Assembly (NCBI GenBank): GCA_965226805.1
Contig: CBDDDW010000025.1
Location: 62,001 to 126,000, forward strand
Reading direction: 5' to 3'
Source: CBDDDW01 sp965226805
GTDB taxonomy: Bacteria > Chloroflexota > Dehalococcoidia > Lucifugimonadales > JAGWBF01
DNA length: 64,000 nucleotides
In this document: positions 8,153-15,177 of the stretch, piece after piece
Position numbering within the stretch: the first letter of the stretch is position 1
How the letters are laid out: each line of letters opens with the position of its first letter
Made by a program: the position numbers and the translations under genes
Notes under the pieces: model-generated
Database searches by the model: none
Seen by the model: the letters and a program-made list of their open reading frames with translations, nothing else
What the model was told of the DNA's origin: nothing

Positions 8153-9341
8153 TTAACTGCGCCTGTAGGACTTCCGAACGTAGCCAGCCGTCCGAACAAC
8201 GGCGAAGTCCCACATTCCAATAACGTGCATCCTCACTTCACCCTCACGCGCCCGCGTAACCTCGTCACGGATAATCTGGACTCCCGACCACAAGGCGCCA
8301 ACGCAGTTACGATGTCCCACGCCCTTCACAATCAGCCCCTCTTGTCGGTTCCCGGTGTACGCGCCCGCGTTGTCAGTCACCAGGACGCCGCCCGATATGC
8401 GGGATACCTTGTCAATGACAGTCTCAGGGTGTCCAGTGGCGATTGCCAGGCCGCCCGCGAAGGCGTAGGTCTCCGGGCCGTAGAGTACCCGAACGTCTCC
8501 GATGCTCCCGGCATAAACGCCGTCAACCCCGGTGTACAGGTCGACCAGGAATTCAGCCGCCGTGGTTGCGTTCGCTGGTGCGGTCGGTGCGGTCCCGAAG
8601 TCCAGCAGCCCCTCACCAGACCGCTTGAGTAGGTCAACGTCTATCGCGTTCTGTACGGCGGCGCCCAGGTCGGCCCGTAGGCCGTCCTCGAGCATGGGGA
8701 AGGTTGCCAGGTCGACTTGCCTCACCGCAAAGCTGCCATTCAGCCGCTTGGGTTCCAAGGTGCTGATAGCGACGGCGCCGGTAGTCTCCGTTGCTTCGGT
8801 ACTGTCGGTGTACGGTCCGCCGATGGTTACGCCGGTATTGAGTACCGGCACTACAAATTGACCAACTTCCACGCTTTGAACGTCCACGCCACAGAAGGCC
8901 GCCGCGCCCATCGGGAACACGCGCCCTATGAAGGGTGCGGTGTTGGCCGGTTCGTCTCCGGTTGTGGTCACGGCGGCCCGCCGCTCCAACAGGGCCATCG
9001 GGATATAGTCGGCTGGCATATTGCCCAGGGCCGACCTTAGCTCCCGGTCGGCGCCTTGCCCTTCGCCTTCCTCAAGGATGCCCGCGAGCATCCGCCCGAC
9101 GCTGGCCTTACTCACCAGTTGGCGAATCTCCCGGCCTTCGGCGTCTCCCGCGTGTACGCGCTCGACCTCTTTGTTGCCGCCGTCCAGGACCATAACCGCT
9201 TGCATCCGCTTTTCGCTGGCCGTGACTTCGTGCTTGGGCCGTCTCGATCGCGTCCACGTCCGGCGTCTCGGCGTCGAGAAGGGCGCTAAGGGCCGTCCGC
9301 TTTTCCGAGACTTCCAGTTGTGCCTTTATCAGCTTATCCAT
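8153..9341 (-). CDS. Major capsid protein, HK97 fold (one +1 break)
   Basis: The N-terminal segment (MDKLIKAQLEVSEKRTALS, a helical delta-domain or scaffold-like region) and the shell domain (from EVTASEKRMQAVMVLDGG) lie in frames offset by one base. Removing one base near 9228-9234 gives about 395 residues, the usual length for HK97-type precursors. Shell motifs include FIGRVFPMGAAAF, QVDLATFPMLEDGLRADLG, GLLDFGTAPTAP and a C-terminal MHVIGMWDFAVVRTAGYV strand. The long N-terminal region plus an adjacent protease imply a protease-matured procapsid. Size of the capsid cannot be told from sequence. Confidence 0.85.
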
Positions 9342-9393
9342 GTATGGATACCCCCTATATGGTAGTTGCCACTCTCAAGTCTACCACATTTTG

Positions 9394-9681
9394 TTATAGG
9401 TTGTCAATCAAGGCCGCCCACTTCTCACGGTATCCGGGCCTCTCAGGGATAACCTTTAGCTCGCCGCGAGTCTTGGTAACATGGCATTGAAAACAAAGGC
9501 ACTGAAGGTTAGCCAGGTCATACCACGCGCCGCCCAGGTGAAGCGGTCGAATGTGGTCAACTTCCATGCGCCCACCTCTTCCACAATGTCGACAACGGTA
9601 GTTATCCCGCTCAAGGGCAGTCCGCCGCGCCCGCGCCCACTGGCCGCGATTCAGGTTAAACCGGCGTCTCATAACTGCCAT
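9394..9681 (-). CDS. HNH endonuclease
   Basis: A 95-residue HNH nuclease: two CxxC zinc pairs (YRCRHCGRGG and CLCFQCH) flank the MEVDHIRPLHLGG beta-beta-alpha motif with N in YDLANLQCL. HNH proteins encoded next to terminase stimulate cleavage during cos packaging in several HK97-like phages and are common in capsid-forming satellites. The ATG overlaps the reconstructed end of the terminase gene by 26 bp. It suggests a cos-type packaging mechanism, by inference. Confidence 0.85.
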   Translation of the reverse strand: MAVMRRRFNLNRGQWARARRTALERDNYRCRHCGRGGRMEVDHIRPLHLGGAWYDLANLQCLCFQCHVTKTRGELKVIPERPGYREKWAALIDNL

Positions 9682-11259
9682 ACAAAGGGATGGTCCGCCG
9701 ACGCCATCCGGCGGAGACTGCCAAAATCGCCGCCGCTACAGCATCATCCCGCGTTGTGGTCCGCCCTTCCCGCCTGGGTTCCCTTGGCAAGTCGGGTGTT
9801 CCCGCTTGCGTCGGTTATGGTCCGCGCCGATGCCAGGGCAGAAGTGAGTAGCAGGGAATCAACGGGCCTCACGCCGCCCGATAGACAAGCATCCCGAAAG
9901 TTCCGCAAGTCCTCGCTCCCGTCCTTCGGGCCGTTGCGCCTCAGCTCGAAACCGGCCATCGGGAAGTTGATAGCGCCCAATGCTTCCCGTAGCTTCGCCT
10001 CTCTCCAAGTGTCGCACACGATAATCGTAGGCGCTCCCCATCGGTCAAGCACAAGGTCCAGGAGTCCAGGGATAGACGCCACCAAGTCACCCGCCTGGGT
10101 AAGCTCCCCACGGTCCGCTAGGCGCTCGTACAGTGGGCCTACGCCGTCACGCTGGCCGCGCCTCCAAGAGGCCGGGCCTCATGGGGAACACCGCTAGGGC
10201 CTCAAGGCGTCCAGTGTCGGGCCAGTAGGCCGACGCCGCAGTCATGGCCGCATTCTCCCCACAGTCGACGCCTAGCGCCCACGGGCCGGTCGGCTCGGCC
10301 TCTTGGCCGAGTATGTCTTTCCAGGCGTCCGGGCCTAGCACGTAGGACTCGATAACGTCCGCCGTTCCCATGTTCAGCCGTAGGGCCTCGAAGGACGCCA
10401 GCCGGTCGGGGTCTTTCTTTGCCCGCGCCGCCTCTTTTTTGATGGTGGATTTCAGGTCGGGCAGGTACTCAAGGGAAGGGTTGGCCTTGCGCCAAGTGAC
10501 GAGCTTGAATGGGTCGTGCTTCCCTTTGTCCGCCTTGTGGACTTGGCGATAGTCCGCCGCGCCCGCTAGCATCTTCTCGAAGGGGTGATCTTCGCTCGCT
10601 GGCCGTGTCCCAATCCAGAGCATCCTACAGCCCGGAATCTTGCCTCTGCTGGTGTCCAAGGCCGCCAGCATCCGATCGATTTGACCAGGCGGCCACTGTG
10701 CCAGCTCATCACCAAGTATCAGGATGGGCGCAGCTCCGTGCAGTCTCCGAGGGTCGCTCCCGCAGCATCGAAGCAAAGCTCCCGTCTCCCTGTTCTGGAC
10801 AGTCGCCATGTTCTGAGAATCCCTTACCCTCAGCAGCTTTGGATACCGCTCAAGAGTCGGGGCCAACATCCGCAGGACATGGCGAAAGGCTATCGTAGCC
10901 TGTCCGAATGAGCTTGCCACCAGCAACGATTCAGCGTTGGGAGAGTTCAAGGGGCCGTCCAGGTCCACGGTTGCGGCCAGTAGGCCAGCGCATAAAGTCG
11001 TCTTACCGTTCCCACGTCCCAGGGATAAGGCAGCGTCCAGAACGCCATCACGGAACGCGCCCGCCACAAACTTACTCTGCCAGGGAAGGACCGGAAAGGG
11101 TTGACCGGCGAAGCGGCCTTGCGGCACAACCAGCCCGGCTAGGTAGCTTTCGACGGCCTCAGCCAGCCCCAGGGCCGCCGGTGGATTGGCTTTGAGCTCC
11201 CGCGACGGCCCCGCAGGGTCTCGCAGGGCCGAAGGCGCAGGGGTCCCCACGCTAGGCAT
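9656..11259 (-). CDS. Terminase large subunit (two +1 breaks)
   Basis: The ATP-driven packaging motor and nuclease. The N-terminal ATPase segment has SLGRGNGKTTL (Walker A) and APILILGDELAQW (Walker B), then RMLWIGTRP. The nuclease part begins WALGVDCGENAAMTAASAY and continues, after removing one base near 10156-10166, as LLERGQRDGVGPLYERLADR. A second one-base removal near 9762-9773 restores the normal end TRDDAVAAAILAVSAG. The reconstructed length is about 533 residues. The ATG at 11259 overlaps the preceding small gene by 8 bp. No small terminase subunit was recognised nearby. Confidence 0.85.
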
Positions 11260-11473
11260 TGTCGCTGTCCCCCAGGGCGGCACGCTCCATCGTGACAACC
11301 ACGTACAGCGAGCCGTCATAGGCGACGGGTTGCACGCTCTTGAGCGTGTACCCAGCGTCGGCGTACGCGGTGGTCCAGTCGTCCATCTTCCAGCCGTTGG
11401 AGTCGGCAAACGCGCCCACGTCTTCACTCTCAAGGCTGTTAGCCTCGAAGAGCCTAGTTCGGTATCTGTTCAT
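11252..11473 (-). CDS. Small hypothetical protein before terminase
   Basis: A 73-residue protein (MNRYRTRLFEANSLESED to MERAALGDSDNA) with a GGAGGACACC ribosome-binding site. It reads like a folded alpha/beta protein (NGWKMDDWTTAYADAGYTLK, then a beta strand LYVVVTMERA). It occupies the small-terminase position but has no helix-turn-helix or other recognised feature, so I do not assign that role. Its stop overlaps the terminase start. Confidence 0.6.
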   Translation of the reverse strand: MNRYRTRLFEANSLESEDVGAFADSNGWKMDDWTTAYADAGYTLKSVQPVAYDGSLYVVVTMERAALGDSDNA

Positions 11474-11522
11474 GGTGTCCTCCTCCGTCCATCAATTCCG
11501 TTGAATCGCTTGACGCTCAGCC

Positions 11523-12314
11523 TCAGCGTAAGCGCCCGCGATCCGCAGGGTCAACCTCCACTTCCTGGGTGTCTGACCGTGCGAGCACCTCATCTGTGAA
11601 CTTGCCCCAATTCTCAAGATAGTAGCTTGTCGCTTCCTCTGGCCGTTTCGCCCACCAATCCGGCCAGCAACCCAGGGCGTCTCTGATGGCCTGTGGTTTC
11701 AGATCATCAGGGCAATTGTCCAGGTATTCCCGTAGTTCACGTATCACGGTGTACGTAATGTCCGGTCCAACAGGCTCATTTTCTAACGCCTTTGATCCCC
11801 TTCTCCCCCTAACAACCCCCGTAACCCCTGAAGAGAGAAGAGAAGAAGATATATATTCTCTTCTCTTCTTCTCGTTGTCTTTGTCTAGTTCGTTTGCGTT
11901 CTCTTTATGTTCCTTTAGCCCCCCCTCAGACGGGATATTGGGGCCCGTCAAACGGGATATTGCATCACGTTCAACGGGATATTGAATCACGTCAGACGGG
12001 ATATTGGATTCATCGGAGGATTCGGGCTTTATATCACGTTCAACGGGATATTGGACTAGTTCGTAGATAGTCGGGCCTCGAAGTTGGGCAGTTCCCTTAA
12101 GCACTCCCTCTTTAACCCACCATATCAGGCACTTGGATACGGTGTTCCTTTTCATCCTCGTTTCCTCTGCAATCTTGACAAGCGGCCACCGTGCCTCATT
12201 CTCAGGCCCTACACGGAAGGCGATAAAGACCAGGACCGCTTGTTGGTAGACGCTGGCCCCATGTTCCTGCCCGCGCTCGATCGCCCACTGGTGCCGGACT
12301 GCTACACTCTCCAA
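11523..12314 (-). CDS. Replication initiator-like protein, lambda O-type layout
   Basis: A 263-residue protein. Residues about 20-75 form a winged helix-turn-helix (YQQAVLVFIAFRVG, WPLVKIAEETRMKRNTVS, WWVKEGVL) like phage replisome organisers. A linker of about 80 residues contains QYPVERD twice and NIPSD/NIPSE. The C-terminal domain (ELREYLDNCPDDLKP, CWPDWWAKRPEEATSYYLENW) looks like the helicase-recruiting part of such proteins. The linker DNA contains five direct repeats at 22-bp spacing read in more than one codon frame, so the repetition acts at DNA level. Initiator with its origin inside the gene is the lambda O arrangement. Sequence identity to any named Rep is not claimed. Confidence 0.7.
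   Translation of the reverse strand: MESVAVRHQWAIERGQEHGASVYQQAVLVFIAFRVGPENEARWPLVKIAEETRMKRNTVSKCLIWWVKEGVLKGTAQLRGPTIYELVQYPVERDIKPESSDESNIPSDVIQYPVERDAISRLTGPNIPSEGGLKEHKENANELDKDNEKKRREYISSSLLSSGVTGVVRGRRGSKALENEPVGPDITYTVIRELREYLDNCPDDLKPQAIRDALGCWPDWWAKRPEEATSYYLENWGKFTDEVLARSDTQEVEVDPADRGRLR
11834..11866. promoter_or_regulatory. Origin-associated AT/purine-rich inverted repeat
   Basis: Arms of 11 bp (AGAGAAGAGAA at 11834-11844, TTCTCTTCTCT at 11856-11866) around an ATATATA-containing loop, 64 bp beyond the iterons in the direction of rep transcription. The strand asymmetry (purine arm, AT centre, pyrimidine arm) and its place beside the iterons suggest a DNA-unwinding element. The role is inferred by analogy with the lambda origin. 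Confidence 0.55.
11930..12053. repeat. Five origin iterons at 22-bp spacing
   Basis: ACGGGATATTG occurs exactly at 11930, 11952, 11974, 11996 and 12043. The extended consensus is CGTYMRACGGGATATTG (the first copy differs at one position). Spacings are 22, 22, 22 and 47 bp; a weak TTCGGG-containing match near 12021 may be a degenerate copy in the longer gap. Since 22 is not a multiple of three, the repeats fall in different codon frames and cannot be a protein repeat. Regular spacing of about two helical turns is typical of initiator-binding iterons. Confidence 0.82.
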
Positions 12315-12320
12315 GCGCCG

Positions 12321-12513
12321 TTAGCCCTGGCGTCCCGTTGCCAGGGGCCGCGAATCAACCCACGCCTCGATCTCGGAGGCCAGCCACCGGACCGCCTTCG
12401 GGCCAACTCTTTAGCGGCACCGGAAACTTGCCCTTCCTCATCGCGTCGTAGATGGATGATCTTGTAAGGCCAACCCTCCATTCCACTTCGGTCCTGGTTA
12501 ATGAGATGCTCTG
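12321..12513 (-). CDS. AlpA-family DNA-binding regulator (one +1 break)
   Basis: Reading on the minus strand gives SLTRTEVEWRVGLTRSSIYD then AMRKGKFPVPLK. After dropping one base near 12405-12413 it continues VGPKAVRWLASEIEAWVDSR to a TAA at 12321. This is the complete AlpA/excisionase-like MerR-fold pattern (helix-turn-helix, KGKFPxPxK wing, RWxxSEIExW end), about 64 residues. AlpA proteins control satellite and prophage excision or early transcription and sit between int and rep in many satellites, exactly as here. The start codon is not clear; no ATG lies in frame, so another small error or a rare start is possible. Confidence 0.75.
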
Positions 12514-12530
12514 TCGCGAGTCACAAGAAA

Positions 12531-12573
12531 AACGCCCTCCATTTCCTAGCTATGCTAGTAATGATAGGGCGTT
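12531..12573 (-). terminator. Terminator-like nested hairpin upstream of alpA
   Basis: Arms AACGCCCT (12531-12538) and AGGGCGTT (12566-12573) enclose a second inverted repeat CTAGC-TAT-GCTAG (12546-12558). In the minus direction the hairpin is followed by TTTTTCTT, so it looks like a Rho-independent terminator or attenuator between the int-proximal short frames and alpA. The nested repeat could also be an operator. Confidence 0.6.
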
Positions 12574-12593
12574 ATTCCTGGTATAGACGTACC

Positions 12594-12800
12594 TTAAGTT
12601 TTTCGTAAATCTTTTAGGACACGGCGGCCCGGTCCGCCTCGAACCATGCTTTTTCGATTAGCCCTTGTAGCTTCAACGGTCTTGTAGGGCTTCAACCCCA
12701 TTGCGTCGCAGGCCGCATCACACGCCGACAGCTTCAGCCGCCGTCTCATTCCGGGTAGTCGCCAATTGATGTCGCAATCCCGGACTACCCATTCCACCAT
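12594..12800 (-). CDS. Small hypothetical satellite protein
   Basis: A frame of 68 codons (MVEWVVRDCDINWRLPGMRR to VLKDLRKT) with GGGGAGC just before the ATG. A one-base correction near 12665 would instead give a more protein-like end, LQGLIEKAWFEADRAAVS, stopping at 12614. No family is recognised. Neighbouring frames also need one-base corrections, so the exact product is uncertain. Confidence 0.35.
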   Translation of the reverse strand: MVEWVVRDCDINWRLPGMRRRLKLSACDAACDAMGLKPYKTVEATRANRKSMVRGGPGRRVLKDLRKT

Positions 12801-13202
12801 GAGCTCCCCAGCTATAAAAACGTCACGGCAGTTATCATGTGGACTTCCGTGCCTGTACCCTTGGCAGCTCGCGTTTGCCCTCTTCAACAGCCTCGGCAAC
12901 GTCCATAGCCGCTCAAGCTGGCCGGCATGGGCTTGCGTTCCAGGATCATATAGCCTCAGCAAGTATGGGGCCAGGTGCATTCAGACAGTCCCACATCAGC
13001 TTTTCTCTCACGCTGATCAACTGTCAATGGCCATCGGCCAGCCATCTCGTCCTGCAGTTCAGGCCCCATGTTTTTCCAGGCGGTCACTGCATTCCCGCCT
13101 CATTGGTCTGCCAGTTGCCCGAATTCTTCCGCTCTAAGGTCAGCCACTGAGTCTTCGATGTGCCCATTCGACTGCCTGCCTCATATCGTTCCTGCTTAGT
13201 CA
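12801..13202 (-). other. Run of very short frames downstream of integrase
   Basis: No single frame stays open, but after single-base removals the strand reads as consecutive, stop-start-coupled mini-genes: one ending VADLRAEEFGQLADQ, one containing GPELQDEMAGRWPLTVDQ and EKLMWDCLNAPGPILAEAI, and one ending MDVAEAVEEGKRELPRVQA. This is what a cluster of small early satellite genes with uncorrected insertions would look like. No function is assigned. Confidence 0.35.
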
Positions 13203-14366
13203 TCATTGCCACTCCCCAACAAAGGCCTGCCCCACTGGTCCATCAAGTTCACGGCGTCGTTTCTCGAACAGGTCCGTCCTGGCGTATGCGGCCTCCATGC
13301 TGTTTCCGAGGTTGTGGGCCAGGGCCGCCTCGGATACCGCCCACGGCGACGACGTTTCCGAGAGCGCACCAGTCTTTGAAGCTGGACCGGAAACCGTGAG
13401 TCACCCCGTCAAGCTCCAACCGCCGTCAGCAGCATCGTAAAGGCCATGTTGGAGAGAGGCTGACCCTTACTTCCAGGGAATACCAACGGGCCGCGCGTTG
13501 CCAAGCTCCCGGGCCTCTCGGAGTATCTCTAGAGCCCGCGCGGACAGGGGTACGCGATGAGCCCGGCGCATCTTCATGCGCGATGCCGGTACGGTCCATG
13601 TGGCACCTTGGAAGTCGATCTCATCCCAGGTCATACCCCGGACCTCACCCGTCCGGGTAGCGGTCAAGATGATGAACTCCAAGGCCAGCCGGGTGAGGGT
13701 GTTCGCCGTCGAATGACGGATGGCTTGTACCGTGCTCGGGAGTGCATCGTAGGCCACGGCCTTGTGGTGCTCCTGTAGTCGTGGGCGCCGTGGTAGGGCC
13801 TTGCCCACGGCTGCAACTGGGTTGTCCCTCCGGAGCCCCGCTGCTACCGCGTAGTCAAAGACGATCTGCGTCCTCTGCTTAACCCTCGTGCTTGTCTCGG
13901 GAAGGTCATTCCAGATCGCCGCCAGCATCGCCAGCACGTCGCCAGAGGTAATATCTTCCATGAGCTTGTCGCCTATGACGGGGTAGGCATGGTTAGTCAG
14001 GGATTCAATCCACTGTTTCGCATGTCGGTCACTTGACCACGTAGGACGTCGCAACGCGATAACCTGAGCGGCCACGTCCCGGAATGTGGGCTTAGACTGA
14101 GCTGGTGCCGTCCCTCGCGCCGTGGCGGGCTTCCTGCCCTCTGCGATCTCCGCCCGCCGATCATCGGCCTGGGTCCGGGCCTCTTTGAGCCCGATGGCGG
14201 GATAGCTGCCCAGGCCGATGTTAGCGGCCTTGCCTTGCCAGATGTAGCGGAGCACCCAACTGCGCTTCCCGTTCGCTCCTACCCTCAGCGTGAGCCCGTT
14301 CCCGTCATTGTGCGTCCCCGTCTTGGCGTTGCTCACGGTCCGGTCGGTTAGTTGGTTCACCCTCAT
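13203..14366 (-). CDS. P4-type tyrosine integrase (three +1 breaks)
   Basis: It catalyses site-specific integration and excision at tRNA-Sec. The first 299 residues are intact: a DUF4102-type N-terminus (LTDRTVSNAKTGTHNDGNGL), a core-binding SAM-like domain and the catalytic Arg in TATRTGEVRGMTWDEIDF. Removing one base near 13482-13488 restores VFPGSKGQPLSNMAFTMLL; another near 13418-13425 restores LELDGVTHGFRSSFKDW (His-x-x-Arg). A third near 13358-13366 restores AVSEAALAHNLGNSMEAAYA with the nucleophilic Tyr. The restored length is about 386 residues. Adjacent to attR, as expected. Confidence 0.85.
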
Positions 14367-14379
14367 TGCCCCACCCCTC

Positions 14380-14399
14380 TTTGTACAGATTCTTTGTAC
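14380..14399. repeat. Integrase arm-type repeat, right copy
   Basis: An exact 20-bp match to 5299-5318, lying between the integrase start codon and attR (102 bp inside). Two TTTGTAC units make it look like a paired arm site. It may also overlap the integrase promoter, which would allow autoregulation; that part is inference. Confidence 0.65.
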
Positions 14400-14501
14400 G
14401 TTCCATGCAGGATTGTATAGGACAATCTAGGCTTTGTAAAGCATCAAAAGGGGGAATCAGTAGCTACGAATCGGGTGAATTGGGGGAGTTTGAGGGTGAT
14501 C

Positions 14502-14519
14502 TTGGCGGGAGCGGGAGGG
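14502..14519. repeat. attR, within tRNA-Sec 3' end
   Basis: The same 18 bp as 5243-5260. It covers the encoded CCA, the discriminator base and the 3' acceptor strand of the selenocysteine tRNA, so the tRNA stays intact after integration, as is usual for P4-type integrases. Confidence 0.88.
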
Positions 14520-14599
14520 AGTCGAACCCACCTACCCCGTGCTTAACGAGGCACAACGGATTTGAAGTCCGCAAGAGCCACCGGGCCCCATCCACTCCC
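14503..14599 (-). tRNA. selC: tRNA-Sec (anticodon TCA)
   Basis: On the minus strand the gene runs from GGGAGTGG to CCGCTCCC-G-CCA, forming an 8-bp acceptor stem diagnostic of selenocysteine tRNA. The anticodon loop CTTCAAA carries TCA (14563-14565), the variable arm is long (GTGCCTCGTTAAGCAC) and the T loop reads TTCGACT. CCA is encoded. Length is 97 nt. The 3' end doubles as the integration site of the satellite. Presence of this tRNA implies the host makes selenoproteins; selA, selB and selD are not in the window. Confidence 0.93.
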
Positions 14600-14636
14600 A
14601 ACGCGGCACACACACGAATTCCGCAGAACTGCGGGG

Positions 14637-14963
14637 TTACCCCGCAAGGGTGGAGTCGATCTTCTTCTTGAGCGCTCCCTTGGGTACAGCACCTATTATC
14701 TGATCGACTGGCTTTCCTCCCTTGAAAATGAGAAAGGTTGGAATGCTCCGCACGCCGTAGGCCATGGCTGTGGCGGGATTGGAATCCACGTCCAGCTTTG
14801 CAAAGTCCAGTTTCCCCGCATATTCCTCGGACAGCTCTTCTACTATAGGTGCGATCATCTTGCAGGGCCCGCACCACTCGGCCCAGAAGTCTACCAGGAC
14901 AGGCAGATCAGCCTTGAGCACCAGCTCATCGAAATCGGCATCGCTAACTTGAATAGGGGACAT
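14637..14963 (-). CDS. trxA: Thioredoxin
   Basis: A 108-residue thioredoxin with the active site WCGPC (Cys31, Cys34) in LVDFWAEWCGPCKMIAP, the cis-proline motif SIPTFLIFKGG and the usual C-terminal helix. It reduces protein disulfides in the cytoplasm. The start is the ATG at 14963 preceded by GGGAGGAGAG. A sigma-70-like promoter lies at 15048-15076. It sits between tRNA-Sec and the divergent methyltransferase-Maf gene. Confidence 0.95.
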   Translation of the reverse strand: MSPIQVSDADFDELVLKADLPVLVDFWAEWCGPCKMIAPIVEELSEEYAGKLDFAKLDVDSNPATAMAYGVRSIPTFLIFKGGKPVDQIIGAVPKGALKKKIDSTLAG

Positions 14964-15047
14964 TGCTCTCCTCCCAGAATTTGGTCTTACAATGATTAGA
15001 TTCTCTGGATTGGAAACAGGTTCGATCATTCGCGATACGTTGGCTCC

Positions 15048-15076
15048 AGTGTATACTGGACCGAAGTATTGGTCAA
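15048..15076 (-). promoter_or_regulatory. Promoter for trxA
   Basis: On the minus strand, TTGACC (15071-15076), a 17-bp spacer and TACACT (15048-15053). This leaves an untranslated leader of about 80 nt before the thioredoxin ATG. Predicted from sequence only. Confidence 0.6.
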
Positions 15077-15177
15077 CTGGGATTTGATTCAATTGCAGCC
15101 CCTTCCCCATTCGAGCAACCCTGGGGAGCCAGAGGGGATTCAGCTTAAGTTTATAGCGTATCGCCGGGAGCACGCAG

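Larger units (their letters stand above)
5243..14519 (-). mobile_element. Integrated capsid-forming satellite-like element in tRNA-Sec
   Basis: About 9.26 kb bounded by an 18-bp direct repeat that is the 3' end of the selenocysteine tRNA gene. All genes are read on the minus strand, away from the tRNA: P4-type integrase, several very short frames, AlpA-like regulator, replication protein with embedded iterons, a 73-residue protein, terminase large subunit, HNH nuclease, major capsid protein, prohead protease, connector, portal, head-closure candidate and a 50-residue protein. No tail tube, tape measure, baseplate, holin or lysin is recognisable, and there is no room for them. The organisation resembles capsid-forming phage-inducible chromosomal islands and related marine satellites, which package their own DNA and borrow helper tails. 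A degraded prophage is the alternative, but loss of exactly the tail and lysis modules with retention of both att sites argues against it. Confidence 0.8.

Noticed and set aside
5243..14519. Interpretation as a full prophage or gene transfer agent
   Set aside because: No tail tube, tape measure, tail fibre, holin or lysin is detectable. Gene transfer agents lack an own integrase, replication origin and att sites, all of which are present here.
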